From Bacteroidetes bacterium ADurb.Bin008 (lineage in GTDB: Bacteria > Bacteroidota > Bacteroidia > Bacteroidales > Tenuifilaceae): a stretch of DNA of 64,000 nt. Positions 1 through 8,943 of the stretch are shown piece after piece. The notes under the pieces are model-generated. The model had not been told where the DNA came from. It did not search any database and saw only the letters and a list, made by a program, of their open reading frames with translations. The DNA lies in the NCBI GenBank assembly GCA_002071445.1, contig MWFE01000067.1, positions 1 to 64,000 of the forward strand, read 5' to 3'. The translations under genes were made by a program, and so were the position numbers. Numbering within the stretch: position 1 is the first letter of the stretch; each line of letters begins with the position of its first letter.

Positions 1-104
1 AGCCTTTGATTTGCGTCAAAGGTAAACATAGCAACGGTTTCAAGAGATTTGAGCATCAAAAATGTCTATTAAGCCAAATTTTAGCATTTCCAAAGCATAA
101 TAAA

Positions 105-141
105 GAGAAAGGGCAACCGCAAACGGCGATAGCCCTTTCTC
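105..141 (-). terminator. Putative terminator after the ABC permease-peptidase gene
   Basis: A 10-bp inverted repeat (GAGAAAGGGC at 105-114, GCCCTTTCTC at 132-141) lies about 65 bases beyond the stop codon at 207. On the minus strand it is followed by a loosely T-rich stretch. It probably ends the operon transcribed leftward from 7.7 kb; the weak T tract lowers confidence. No gene is visible in 1-206. Confidence 0.5.
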
Positions 142-206
142 ATTTCATTGCCCCTAATTCCTATAACTACTGTCGGATTAGATTTATGCCATAGCCCGCT
201 AAATAT

Positions 207-3200
207 TTAGCCTTTAATCTTCACGGTATTATTATCAGAATGCCTGTCAACCAACTTGTTGTATGGGTCAATCCCTGCTGTTTCAGGCTTTTCGTCCACA
301 ATTATTTCGAAGGTTGGATTTGGGCTGCTAATCCTATGCTTCTGCATGTAAAGCGCCACATTTTTCTTTTTTCCATCAACCCTTCTGGTGGTCATTACCC
401 CCACATCAATCCAGTCGTTAAGCGATGCCGGGGTTTCATTCCCCAGGCTGTCGGCATAGAATTTCTGAACATCGCCCGTAAGGGTTACCCTATACCTGCC
501 ATCCTCCAACTGCTCCATTTCGGCCTCCCTGGCCTTGATATCGTACACGGTAATGGCTTCGAACATATCATGCACCAAGTAGCGCAATGAGTCTGGCGTA
601 TGCCCGTAAATATACTCCATGAAGTGCTCCGAGGTGGAAAATGGGGGTGCTTTGTATGCCCAATCCCTCAGATACGCTGCCAGCGCAGCGTTTACATTCT
701 CCTCGCCAATATAGTCCTGCAATGCGTACATTACCACAGAGCCCTTATTGTAGTGAATATAGTTCTGATTCTCACACAGGATGAGAGGCTGCTCTTTCTC
801 CATCTCAGTCCTACGTCCCCGTAGGTAGTTATCCAACTCATGCTTTAAAAATTTTCTCATCTGGTCCTTCCCATAACGTTTCTCCATGACCATCAGCGCA
901 GAGTATTGTGCCAGCGCTTCGGACATGAGGGTAGCACCCTGCACGTTGCCCCCAACCACCTGATGTGCCCACCACTGGTGTGCAATCTCGTGAGCGGTTA
1001 CATAGTACACATAGTCAATATCCTCTTCATCCTCCAGATTGGCAATGAAGCCAATGCTCTCGGAATAGGGAATGGTGGTGGGAAATGACTGTGCAAAAGA
1101 AGAATACCGAGGGAACTCAACAATGCGTAACTCTTTATGCTGAAATGGGCTGTAATTTTTGGTAAAATAATCCAGCGAAGCCTTCATGGCCTCCATCATC
1201 TTGTCAATATTGTACTCGTGCCCCTTGTGGTAGTACACCTTTAAATCCACGTCGTTCCACCTGTCGGCCTGCACCTCGTAATCGGCCGAAAGAAATGCGT
1301 AGAAGTTGAGTATGGGCCTGTCCATCTTGTAGTGGAAGTAGTGCCTTCCGTTTTCAACCCAATCCCTCACAAGGCGGCCCGGAGCGATGGCAATCTGCCC
1401 CTCCTTAGTACTCACAGTGGCCTCAAAATCAATCCAATCGCCAATTGCACCCAGGTAGGTACTTTGCAGTGCTACCGAATCGGTGCGGGGTGCCATCCGC
1501 CCCTTGGGCGGCAAGCCGTACTTTTTACGCTTATTAACCTCTTGCAATTCCCTTCCGGACTGATAGCCTATGACAGGGAGAAACCCCATGTTATTGAAAA
1601 AAGTACCGTTCTCAACTATGGTTACCATACCTCTATCATCGGTAAATCCACTGTTTACTACCTTGAGTGAAAACAACATGTCAACCGATTGGCCGGGAAT
1701 GAGTCGCTCTGAAAGTTTCACCACGTAGTAGCCTTGTTGCGTATCGGCCAATACAATTTCTGAAGTATCGCCAATTCTGCAGGATTCCAGTTGAACACTT
1801 TCGGAGAGCAGAACATGCACTGAATCGATGGGATCATGGGTCTCATTCTTCAACTTGAAGGTTCCGTTAACAACCAAATTGCGCTGATCGGGGTAAATCT
1901 CCACATTCAGGTTTGCTGCTTTCACCTTGGGCTGTGGAATTCCTTCATATTTCTTGTAGGTCTTCTCATAGCTCACCAGATTTTTCTCACCCTGCTTGTT
2001 CGTCACAAACCTGTTGAGAACGGTGGTGTTATACACAATATATCCGCCCACCGCAATAAATCCCGCCACAGCGAACAGGAATACAGCCCTGGTACCCCCT
2101 TTGAAATGGGCTCCTGCCACCCTAAGCCGATTTCTCAACGACAGGTTGAAGCCTCGTTTCCAGAACATTGTCGTAATCACAAAAATGATTACCATCATAA
2201 AGAGCCATGCCAGCTGATACCATCTAACCCCCACCAAGAAATGCCCAAAACTATTCATATCTGAGTATGGAGATGGCGGTGTCAATGGGAATTGCCAAAG
2301 TTTGTGCTGCAGGCCAATAAAATCAAACCCAAAGGCTATGATTATATAGTAAAACATAACTATTACATGCCCCGTAAACTTGTTGGAGGCTAAGGTTTGG
2401 ATGAATATGGCGAGAACAGCAAAACCAAAAAAAACAGGAAGCTGCTCCGAAAAGATGTTACTGAGGTATAGCGGGATATTCAGGTCAAAGAAACCATGGT
2501 AAATTTGGATTGACAAGCACGAAATCATCAGAATCACCGACATAAGGAGGAGAATAAGGAGCATGGCCCAAAGTTTTGAACCCGTGTATAGCCAATTGGG
2601 CAAGGGTAACGAGTCCATTATCTGGTCAATTTTATAGCCTCTTTCCCGCCAAACCAACTCACCTGAATAGAAGGTTATGATTATCAGCATTATCAGTATG
2701 AAATTGCCTCTTAAATACTCTAATAACAGGTAGGTGACAGGGTAATTGGAGCCATCATACACACCGGTAACACTTATGGCACTATTGAAGAATAAAACCA
2801 AACCTGCAACCACCATTCCAATAAAAGGCAAATCTTTAACAACAGTGGTAAAATCTATCCATCCCAATGACAGCATTTGCTTGATGTGGTTAACGCTGCT
2901 GTGTGAGATTTTTACTTTTGGCAAATCCACATTCACTTTCATATCATCAACATCTTCAACCACAGCCTTCACAGAACTCTTTCGTCCGCCGTTTTCGGTC
3001 ACGGTTACCAGCTTAAAACGCCAAAAGGCAAAGGCCAAAATCAAAGCTCCCAGGGATACCCAAATGACCCTGTTGAGCAGGAAGGCACCCGAAAGCGGGA
3101 TGAGCTGCGTGTTGATTTCAGCAGGGGTCCAGTACTGCGTCGTGGTAAAAAATGTTGCCATACCAAACGGGTCAAGCAACGCTGCCATCTCCTTTGAATC

Positions 3201-3809
3201 GAGTTTCATGTAATGTGATGCAGCCCACACGTATAGCACCAGAAACAGGATACTGCCCAAATAGGAATAAACCATTCGTTTCTTCATTGAAACCAGGGAA
3301 AAGAATACTGCACCCAAAAAGAATGTGTTTGGGATAATGAGCATCATATAGGGCGACAGGTAGGCCATAAGGCGAAACGAGTCGAAGCGGGATGCCTCTA
3401 ACCAACCGGCTGCGGGCGCAATTATGCTACCCAAATATATGGCCAAGGGGATTGACACGAAGACCAGAATGGCATACACGTACGAACCCAGGAAACGGCC
3501 TGCCAAATAGGCCCTCTTTTTCATGGGATACGAGTAGAGCAAGGGGTGTACATTGTGGTCGAAATCACGGTACACGGGTGTACTCATTATGGCTGAGATT
3601 ACCATAATTCCAAAGGCATTCATAATGGCAATTGTACTAAAAATGGCCGATGGTGAGTTCCGTAGCAGATTACCCAACTGTGTGCCTATGACTACTTGAT
3701 CGGAGACCGTGGCGAAGAATACCAGTAGAAAAAATAGCATGAAGTAAAGGTAGGTAGCCAGTCGTCTTGCCCTGTACCTCAACTCAAACAGAAAAATATC
3801 CTTAAACAT
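207..3809 (-). CDS. ABC transporter permease fused to an M1-family zinc peptidase domain
   Basis: This 1200-residue protein has about 600 N-terminal residues with many hydrophobic segments in two ABC-2-like permease halves, then a periplasmic half resembling M1 aminopeptidases. The zinc site HEIAHQWWAH begins at residue 940, and the likely third ligand is E964 in SEALAQY. The gap from the second His to that Glu is 19 residues, one more than the classical M1 spacing. Such ABC permease-peptidase fusions are known in Bacteroidota. The gene starts 5 bases after the stop of the ATPase gene at 3815-4690, so the two probably form one transporter. The substrate is unknown. By inference it couples export or membrane remodelling to peptide trimming outside the inner membrane. 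The ATG at 3809 begins MFKDIFLFELRYR, a normal permease start. Confidence 0.85.
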   Translation of the reverse strand: MFKDIFLFELRYRARRLATYLYFMLFFLLVFFATVSDQVVIGTQLGNLLRNSPSAIFSTIAIMNAFGIMVISAIMSTPVYRDFDHNVHPLLYSYPMKKRAYLAGRFLGSYVYAILVFVSIPLAIYLGSIIAPAAGWLEASRFDSFRLMAYLSPYMMLIIPNTFFLGAVFFSLVSMKKRMVYSYLGSILFLVLYVWAASHYMKLDSKEMAALLDPFGMATFFTTTQYWTPAEINTQLIPLSGAFLLNRVIWVSLGALILAFAFWRFKLVTVTENGGRKSSVKAVVEDVDDMKVNVDLPKVKISHSSVNHIKQMLSLGWIDFTTVVKDLPFIGMVVAGLVLFFNSAISVTGVYDGSNYPVTYLLLEYLRGNFILIMLIIITFYSGELVWRERGYKIDQIMDSLPLPNWLYTGSKLWAMLLILLLMSVILMISCLSIQIYHGFFDLNIPLYLSNIFSEQLPVFFGFAVLAIFIQTLASNKFTGHVIVMFYYIIIAFGFDFIGLQHKLWQFPLTPPSPYSDMNSFGHFLVGVRWYQLAWLFMMVIIFVITTMFWKRGFNLSLRNRLRVAGAHFKGGTRAVFLFAVAGFIAVGGYIVYNTTVLNRFVTNKQGEKNLVSYEKTYKKYEGIPQPKVKAANLNVEIYPDQRNLVVNGTFKLKNETHDPIDSVHVLLSESVQLESCRIGDTSEIVLADTQQGYYVVKLSERLIPGQSVDMLFSLKVVNSGFTDDRGMVTIVENGTFFNNMGFLPVIGYQSGRELQEVNKRKKYGLPPKGRMAPRTDSVALQSTYLGAIGDWIDFEATVSTKEGQIAIAPGRLVRDWVENGRHYFHYKMDRPILNFYAFLSADYEVQADRWNDVDLKVYYHKGHEYNIDKMMEAMKASLDYFTKNYSPFQHKELRIVEFPRYSSFAQSFPTTIPYSESIGFIANLEDEEDIDYVYYVTAHEIAHQWWAHQVVGGNVQGATLMSEALAQYSALMVMEKRYGKDQMRKFLKHELDNYLRGRRTEMEKEQPLILCENQNYIHYNKGSVVMYALQDYIGEENVNAALAAYLRDWAYKAPPFSTSEHFMEYIYGHTPDSLRYLVHDMFEAITVYDIKAREAEMEQLEDGRYRVTLTGDVQKFYADSLGNETPASLNDWIDVGVMTTRRVDGKKKNVALYMQKHRISSPNPTFEIIVDEKPETAGIDPYNKLVDRHSDNNTVKIKG

Positions 3810-3814
3810 AACGG

Positions 3815-4690
3815 CTAATTCTTGGATTGCATCAAAACGCTGGAAAAGTAAACATCCTCAAGTGCGGGTTCAACTAATTCGAATCCCAACCCGGGCTCGG
3901 TTTCCGAGTAGAGATGGAGTTCGAGTTTGCCCGCTCTTAGCTTTTGCGAGATGATACTCATACCGTTGTACTCGCCAATCTCGGCTTTGCCGACAACTTT
4001 CCGCCAAATTCTATTCTTTATGGCATTGATGGCTGCTCCCGGCTTGTCGTCAACCAGTACCACACCCGTGTCAATGATGGCCATCTGGTTGCACAGGCTC
4101 TCAACATCGTCCACGATGTGCGATGAGAGGATAACCACAATGTTCTCGCTAATCTCGCTCAGCAGGTTATGGAAGCGGTTGCGCTCCGAGGGATCGAGGC
4201 CCGCCGTGGGCTCATCAACGATGATGAGCTTGGGTTGGCCAATGAGCGCCTGGGCAATGCCAAAACGCTGTTTCATTCCACCCGAATAGCCTCCAAGGCT
4301 TTTGTGCCTGTGCTCCCACAGGTTGGTTCTCTGCAACAATGCATGTATCAACTCTTTACGCTCCCTAACATTTGCAATACCCTTAAGCTGTGCCAAGTGG
4401 TTTAGCAACATTTCGGCCGATATCTTGGGATAAAGGCCAAACTCCTGTGGCAGATAACCCAATATCTGACGCACCTTATCCTTGTCCTTCAGTACATCTA
4501 TACCATTCAAAGTAATGGTTCCGCTATCGGGTTCCTGAAGGGTTGCAATTATTCTCATCAATGTCGATTTCCCGGCACCGTTGGCCCCCAACAGGCCAAA
4601 CATTCCGTTGGAAATAGTGAGGCTCACATTTTTGAGCGCCACCACCCCATTGGGGTAGGTTTTGGTTAGATTGCTAATTTTTAGTTCCAT
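3815..4690 (-). CDS. ABC transporter ATP-binding protein
   Basis: This 291-residue nucleotide-binding subunit powers the adjacent permease-peptidase. Visible motifs are Walker A GANGAGKST (35-43), the Q-loop region near PQEFG (81-85), the signature YSGGMKQ (135-141), Walker B LIIVDEP (155-161) and the switch histidine in SSHIVDD. The C-terminal 90 residues form an accessory region as in ABC-2 type (CcmA/NatA-like) ATPases. The gene lies 5 bases upstream of the fusion permease and 111 bases downstream of the DUF2807 gene. The cargo cannot be read from the sequence. Confidence 0.9.
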   Translation of the reverse strand: MELKISNLTKTYPNGVVALKNVSLTISNGMFGLLGANGAGKSTLMRIIATLQEPDSGTITLNGIDVLKDKDKVRQILGYLPQEFGLYPKISAEMLLNHLAQLKGIANVRERKELIHALLQRTNLWEHRHKSLGGYSGGMKQRFGIAQALIGQPKLIIVDEPTAGLDPSERNRFHNLLSEISENIVVILSSHIVDDVESLCNQMAIIDTGVVLVDDKPGAAINAIKNRIWRKVVGKAEIGEYNGMSIISQKLRAGKLELHLYSETEPGLGFELVEPALEDVYFSSVLMQSKN

Positions 4691-4801
4691 TGCTTAATTA
4701 CATTTTCAAAATACGACGGTTACGCTGAATGAAATGTTACAGAAGAAATCATACCCTGACAATTTGCACTCACGGCAATCTTCTTCATATCATTATTTTA
4801 A

Positions 4802-5548
4802 TCATTTTTTTTGTTTGACACTATAGGTCCATATTCTCCCTCCCGACGAGGTATTTTCGCTCTTCAGCAGAGCATCCTCATTGTAATGTACAGCTGCTCC
4901 GGAGCTGGCCGAAGCCTCAATCGTAACGCTGTTAATAGCTATCTCGGACCCGGAGTTGGCTTTGACCGATGCCTTTTGCGAGGCAAATTTTTTCATTTTC
5001 ACTGTACTCCCGGCGTTGGCCGTTATATCAATGCTATCACCCTCCCCTTCCATTTTGAGCGTGGAGCCGGCATTGAGTTCGGCATTAACCAAACCAAACT
5101 TTCCCCTCAGATTAATAATAGCCCCGGCATTTGCTGTCAAGTCGAGGGCTGGTGAAGAGAGTGAGTCTGAGGAGCGAAAAGTACTACCGGCCGACACGCT
5201 CAACTTCGAAAACATCGGGCCTCTTAGTTCGCACTGTATCCCTTTGGAAATGCGACGTTCCAGCTTAATGCTAAGCACATCATCCAGCACCGATACCTGA
5301 ATCTTTTCCTGAGTGGCGGAATCGGCCTGAACGGATAATTGGCATATTGTATCCTGCACAAACTCAATGGTGAGAGTGCCCTCAACCTTAATTTGCCCGA
5401 AGGGCAACAGCTCTTTCTGTGTGGAAAACGCTTCACCCTGTTGGGGTAAATACTCTTCCAGGTTGGTTTTTACCACGTAAATCCCAACTACAGAAAGGAT
5501 GACCAAAACCACGAATGCAATGAGTAGTAATAAGTTGCTAGTTTTCAT
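4802..5548 (-). CDS. DUF2807 (head GIN domain) envelope protein
   Basis: The 248-residue product has one N-terminal hydrophobic segment (about residues 6-26) acting as signal peptide or anchor. The rest is a repetitive beta-rich region with recurring NAGS/SGS turns (for example SAGSTFRS, NAGAIINL, NAGSTLKM, NAGSTVKM), characteristic of the head-GIN/DUF2807 beta-helix. Proteins of this family are exported and of unknown function. Its place between a GntR regulator and an ABC ATPase suggests it belongs to the same envelope response, perhaps as a sensor or periplasmic partner; this is inference. The upstream gap of 113 bases shows no clear promoter, so it is probably co-transcribed. Confidence 0.8.
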   Translation of the reverse strand: MKTSNLLLLIAFVVLVILSVVGIYVVKTNLEEYLPQQGEAFSTQKELLPFGQIKVEGTLTIEFVQDTICQLSVQADSATQEKIQVSVLDDVLSIKLERRISKGIQCELRGPMFSKLSVSAGSTFRSSDSLSSPALDLTANAGAIINLRGKFGLVNAELNAGSTLKMEGEGDSIDITANAGSTVKMKKFASQKASVKANSGSEIAINSVTIEASASSGAAVHYNEDALLKSENTSSGGRIWTYSVKQKK

Positions 5549-5661
5549 CTGTTCTATTTTCTTTTAATGATTTCAATTAATGATTAGCTCTGTTTTAATC
5601 TATCTCCCACTCTGTTCATGAAAATCATGCTTTTGCCATGAGAGAAATATTAGTCCGGGTA

Positions 5662-6018
5662 TTATCCCTGCTCCTTGTGGTATTTTTCCAAATCGTGATA
5701 GGTTATACCCAGAAGGTGCATGGTTTGGAAGAACTGTGGAACGGTTTTGGTCAAAAACTCTTCCCTTTTGTACTGAATGGCCTTCTCTTTACCGGTATCA
5801 CTAACAAAGTAGCCAATGCCACGCTTGTTGTAAATGATATCGATGCTCTGCAAATAGTCGAACGCACGCATGGCCGTGTTGGGATTTACCTCCATGGAGG
5901 CTGCTATATCCCGAACGGAGGGGATGCGCTCATCGGACTTCCATTTATCCGACAGGATATTCTCGCAGATAATATCGGCGATTTGCAGATAAATAGGTTG
6001 TTGCTCATCAAATTGCAT
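5662..6018 (-). CDS. GntR-family (YtrA-like) transcriptional regulator
   Basis: This 118-residue protein is almost only a winged helix-turn-helix (about residues 9-73: IPSVRDIAASMEVNPNTAMRA, then the wing KRGIGYFV) with a short C-terminal tail and no large effector domain. That is the layout of the YtrA subfamily, which represses ABC transporter operons. It sits third in the operon, 2 bases after the permease stop, whereas YtrA-type genes usually come first. The inverted repeat AGTGTATTA-N6-TAATACACT at 7637-7660 at the head of the operon is the natural candidate for its operator, implying autoregulation. The inducer is unknown. Confidence 0.9.
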   Translation of the reverse strand: MQFDEQQPIYLQIADIICENILSDKWKSDERIPSVRDIAASMEVNPNTAMRAFDYLQSIDIIYNKRGIGYFVSDTGKEKAIQYKREEFLTKTVPQFFQTMHLLGITYHDLEKYHKEQG

Positions 6019-6020
6019 GG

Positions 6021-6779
6021 CTACACCTCCCTTTCTTTAAGTCTGAAGTAACTTACGGTTAGAAAAAACGGAACAATAAGTGAATAGTACCCTATCTTAA
6101 CTGCAAGTACGAATGATTTCAGGAACTCAGGGGTTCCGTTTTGTTCCATCGGATCAATTGTTATCTCCGGGCTTTGGAAAATTAACTTCACCACTATTCC
6201 GGTGATTATCATCAAGCCCATAGAAGACACCACAATAGCAAGCAGCGTTTTAAAGAAGTTGTTCTTCTCGAAATAGATGGCACCCAAAAAGAATATGCTT
6301 TGAATGATACAGTAGTGTAGTAACAATTTAAGGAACTCCATACGGAATGGATTCACAATGTAGAAATACTCATTGAAAATGAGGGAAGTAAACAGGGAGT
6401 TGACCATGGATGTAAGAACCAACACAACAGATGCAACCACAGAATATACTACTGTGCTGATTAACCAGTTGGCCAACAGTTTTTCCATGGGGTTGGCCGG
6501 AAGCATCATGTAAAACCATCCCCTGGATTTTGTACCCAACTCTTTGAAAATAGTCGAGGTGATAATTAAACCCATCAGGAAAATGAATAGTTGCCCCATC
6601 CCCAGGAAAGAATAGGTATCGTATGTTCCGCCATTAGACCACGTTTTAAGTAAGCTGATACCAACTAACACACCACTCATGGCACCAAATAGTACAGCAT
6701 AATGCTTAAAGTTTAATGCCATATATCTACCCATTAAAAGGGTTGTCCGACGGATGGAAATTTTTTTCATCGTACTCAT
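6021..6779 (-). CDS. ABC-2 type membrane protein (permease subunit)
   Basis: The 252-residue hydrophobic protein has about six predicted membrane spans and no extracellular enzyme domain. It begins 3 bases after the stop of the ATPase gene at 6783-7616 and ends 2 bases before the GntR start, so the three are translationally close. By position it is the permease partner of that ATPase. Sequence identity alone would not assign it to a specific family. An alternative start at Met4 is possible. Substrate unknown. Confidence 0.75.
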   Translation of the reverse strand: MSTMKKISIRRTTLLMGRYMALNFKHYAVLFGAMSGVLVGISLLKTWSNGGTYDTYSFLGMGQLFIFLMGLIITSTIFKELGTKSRGWFYMMLPANPMEKLLANWLISTVVYSVVASVVLVLTSMVNSLFTSLIFNEYFYIVNPFRMEFLKLLLHYCIIQSIFFLGAIYFEKNNFFKTLLAIVVSSMGLMIITGIVVKLIFQSPEITIDPMEQNGTPEFLKSFVLAVKIGYYSLIVPFFLTVSYFRLKEREV

Positions 6780-6782
6780 GAT

Positions 6783-7616
6783 TTACCGGTTTTTGATTGC
6801 GTCATTAACTAATTGGGAGTCCTTAATCACAGCATTGAAGAGGGTTTCCAAATCCACCTTCGATTCCTGCTGAGTGCCCTTATACACTACATTATGACCC
6901 GTAAGGGTCTCCTCAGAGTAGATAACCTCCTTGTCGGTAGTGCCGACAACATGGCCAAACGACAGGTTTTGGGCGATGTCATAGAGGCTAAAGTCGAATA
7001 CTATGTTCCCCCTGTCAACCACCACCACATGGTCAATCATGGTGGCAAGGTCGCGTACCTGATGGGTGGAAATCACAAAACACCTATCGGGGGTAGCCAC
7101 CTGAGCAATGATTTTCCTGAACTGGCTCTTGGATGGGATATCAAGCCCATTGGTAGGCTCATCCATGAGCAGAATGGGAGTTTGTGTGGCCAACCCGAAC
7201 GAAATGAGGAATTTTTTCTTCTGACCAAACGATAGGGCATTAAGATTATCGTCCCCTTCCATTTCAAACTCCAGCATACACCTTTTGTACATCTCCAAAT
7301 CGAAACCTGGGTAAAAGGGTGCGTTGAACCTGACAAACTGGCTGCATCTTACATCAGGCAGTTCAAACTCTTCGGGAACCAAAAAAAGGTGGCTCAGCAC
7401 CTGGGCATCGCGAGTTGCAACGTTCAGATCATTTAGGGTTATCACACCCTCGGAGGGTTTCAGCAAACCACCAATCTGCTTGAGCAGCGTGGTTTTTCCT
7501 GCGCCATTCACACCAAAGAGGCCGTATATCTTCCCACACTCAAGGTTGAGATTGAGGTTTTTGAAGAGTTTGGGCTTCCTTCGGTAGGCAAAAGTTACGT
7601 CCTGTAGTTGAATCAT
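6783..7616 (-). CDS. ABC transporter ATP-binding protein, first gene of GntR-controlled operon
   Basis: The 277-residue ATPase carries Walker A GVNGAGKTT (35-43), a slightly altered signature LSFGQKKK (128-135; the usual SGG is SFG) and Walker B ILLMDEP (148-154) followed by NGLD. The switch region contains STHQVRD. The substituted signature resembles YtrB-like ATPases found with GntR repressors. It is the first gene after the promoter and operator at 7637-7694. The transporter may act in antibiotic or envelope-stress response, as YtrA-regulated systems do in Firmicutes, but that is inference. Confidence 0.88.
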   Translation of the reverse strand: MIQLQDVTFAYRRKPKLFKNLNLNLECGKIYGLFGVNGAGKTTLLKQIGGLLKPSEGVITLNDLNVATRDAQVLSHLFLVPEEFELPDVRCSQFVRFNAPFYPGFDLEMYKRCMLEFEMEGDDNLNALSFGQKKKFLISFGLATQTPILLMDEPTNGLDIPSKSQFRKIIAQVATPDRCFVISTHQVRDLATMIDHVVVVDRGNIVFDFSLYDIAQNLSFGHVVGTTDKEVIYSEETLTGHNVVYKGTQQESKVDLETLFNAVIKDSQLVNDAIKNR

Positions 7617-7636
7617 AATTATTTATTTATAGTATT

Positions 7637-7660
7637 AGTGTATTATTGTCTTAATACACT
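7637..7660 (-). promoter_or_regulatory. Inverted-repeat operator, probable GntR/YtrA binding site
   Basis: AGTGTATTA (7637-7645) and TAATACACT (7652-7660) are a perfect 9-bp inverted repeat with a 6-base spacer. It lies 21 bases upstream of the first start codon of the ABC operon and directly downstream of the -7 box, so a bound repressor would cover the transcription start. The operon encodes a GntR-family regulator of the YtrA type, whose members bind this kind of short palindrome. The link to that regulator is inferred. Confidence 0.75.
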
Positions 7661-7661
7661 G

Positions 7662-7694
7662 CAAATGTAATACAACTTTTTTTACATAACCAAA
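7662..7694 (-). promoter_or_regulatory. Bacteroidota-type promoter of the ABC/GntR operon
   Basis: On the minus strand a TTTG at 7691-7694 is followed after 21 bases by TACATTTG at 7662-7669. This matches the Bacteroidota primary sigma factor consensus (TTTG, 19-21 bases, TAnnTTTG). The predicted transcription start is near 7655, inside the inverted repeat at 7637-7660. Confidence 0.8.
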
Positions 7695-8095
7695 TTTTTT
7701 CTGTCTAATTTTTAAAAAAAAGAGGGGGAAAATACATGAGCGCGAATTATATCGCTGTTTTTTAAGATGATAGATTTAGAAAAAAATTAAAAAAATTAAG
7801 CTGATTGCGAAAAGTTGCCCCGGTTTATGGCATGGTATTACCCCTGAATATAGGGTCGAAGCAGGTGTTGGAATGTGTCGGTTATGCTTTTACCAAATAT
7901 TATTTGGACCACGGTTTATCTGTCCCCGGTGCTTTTGTTTCAACTGTTTATTACACGATTAACGGCTTCGGACTTTGCGTTCGGGGGGATTAGAAGTAAA
8001 AACTATCAGCCTTGCACAAAAGTTAATAAACAGTACAAATGTTCAATGTTCCACAACAGCCCGACTGATGCAAAACCCTTGTTAACGTCCGGGTT
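7695..8095. other. Non-coding stretch between ABC operon and HEPN gene
   Basis: No convincing gene is present; the only open frames are short and have no recognisable content. The left part (to about 7800) is very AT-rich. The right part (about 7900-8100) has a more balanced composition and looks like decayed or boundary sequence of an accessory insertion, but I could not match it to a known element. Confidence 0.4.
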
Positions 8096-8494
8096 TTATT
8101 GATTTTCTATTAATCTTTTAATTTCTTCGATGAAGTCAGTCATTTCATACAACATAGACTCTGTTTCAACTTTAGAGAAATTTACAAAAGCATCATAATC
8201 ACCTTTCGTTCTATTTTGATAAGCATTTCTTAAGATTTTTCCGTATTTAGCATCTACCTTTTTGGAGGAGATATATTCCTTATTAAACCATCCTATTAGC
8301 TGTCCATGCTTTGATGTCTCAAACTTATTTTTTAAAGCTAAAGCTGTCAAAGCATAGTACATTCCATAGTAAATTCTGTTAACAGCAATAGTAAGTTTGT
8401 CGCTGACTACAAGAAACTTCGCAAGTTCGATGGTTTCTAAGGCTTGGTTCAAGCGATATTCTATGAGGGAATCTCTGTCTTTCTCGGTAATCAT
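8096..8494 (-). CDS. HEPN domain protein (toxin-like partner of MNT)
   Basis: This is a small 132-residue all-helical protein. The core NRIYYGMYYALTALAL, followed by a KHGQLIGWF segment, is typical of HEPN domains (PF05168-like) found next to minimal nucleotidyltransferases. Its start overlaps the stop of the upstream MNT gene by 4 bases (ATGA), so the two are translationally coupled. Known HEPN/MNT pairs act as toxin-antitoxin modules in which the MNT partner modifies or inhibits the HEPN RNase. I do not see a clean Rx4-6H RNase motif, so activity is uncertain. Confidence 0.8.
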   Translation of the reverse strand: MITEKDRDSLIEYRLNQALETIELAKFLVVSDKLTIAVNRIYYGMYYALTALALKNKFETSKHGQLIGWFNKEYISSKKVDAKYGKILRNAYQNRTKGDYDAFVNFSKVETESMLYEMTDFIEEIKRLIENQ

Positions 8495-8814
8495 GCGTAA
8501 AGCCCGTTTGATAAAGCATTGACAAAAATAGGTTGTTTCCCTCTGAGTGTCCCTAGTTCCGGTTCACTCATTACATGGGTATCGGTTATTATGTTGTACT
8601 TTAAGTCAATTTCGTAGCAAATGTCTGAAATCTCACGTTCGGTTTTCCAATCTACTTTTTGTTTCAATACGATTAGAATGTCATAATCTGAGTCCTTATG
8701 AGCTTTTCCTGTAACATGAGAACCGAAAAGTACCACGTCCTTCAGGTTGTCAGAAAACCTTGACTTCAACCGATACTTTAGATCATTTAACAAATTCCTC
8801 TTATTTATTCTCAT
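8491..8814 (-). CDS. MNT-type minimal nucleotidyltransferase (antitoxin-like)
   Basis: The 107-residue protein has the nucleotidyltransferase core LFGSHVTGKAHKDSDYDILI, i.e. GS-x9-SDxD with both metal-binding aspartates, as in MntA/KNTase-like minimal nucleotidyltransferases. It is upstream of and overlaps the HEPN gene by 4 bases. In characterised MntA/HepT modules this enzyme AMPylates the HEPN toxin. A TATCTTTG box at 8832-8839 (minus strand) could be its -7 promoter element, giving a very short leader. Confidence 0.85.
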   Translation of the reverse strand: MRINKRNLLNDLKYRLKSRFSDNLKDVVLFGSHVTGKAHKDSDYDILIVLKQKVDWKTEREISDICYEIDLKYNIITDTHVMSEPELGTLRGKQPIFVNALSNGLYA

Positions 8815-8831
8815 GGCTACAAATCTTTTCT

Positions 8832-8839
8832 CAAAGATA
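8832..8839 (-). promoter_or_regulatory. Possible -7 promoter box for the MNT/HEPN pair
   Basis: TATCTTTG on the minus strand fits TAnnTTTG and lies 18 bases upstream of the MNT start codon. No TTTG is found at the expected 19-21 base distance upstream, so support is only partial. Confidence 0.4.
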
Positions 8840-8943
8840 CTAAATCTTTCAAAAAATTAAGAACCTTTCCAAATTCGACATCAGCTTGCCCCTAAAGTAC
8901 ATTTATCGGCTTAAATGCCGTTAAACACGCTGTTGTGCACTGG

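Noticed and set aside
6..194. 62-residue plus-strand frame at the left edge
   Set aside because: It crosses the terminator hairpin at 105-141 and has no recognisable content.
7805..8102. Short plus-strand frames between the ABC operon and HEPN gene
   Set aside because: They are overlapping, short and without conserved motifs; I treat the stretch as non-coding.
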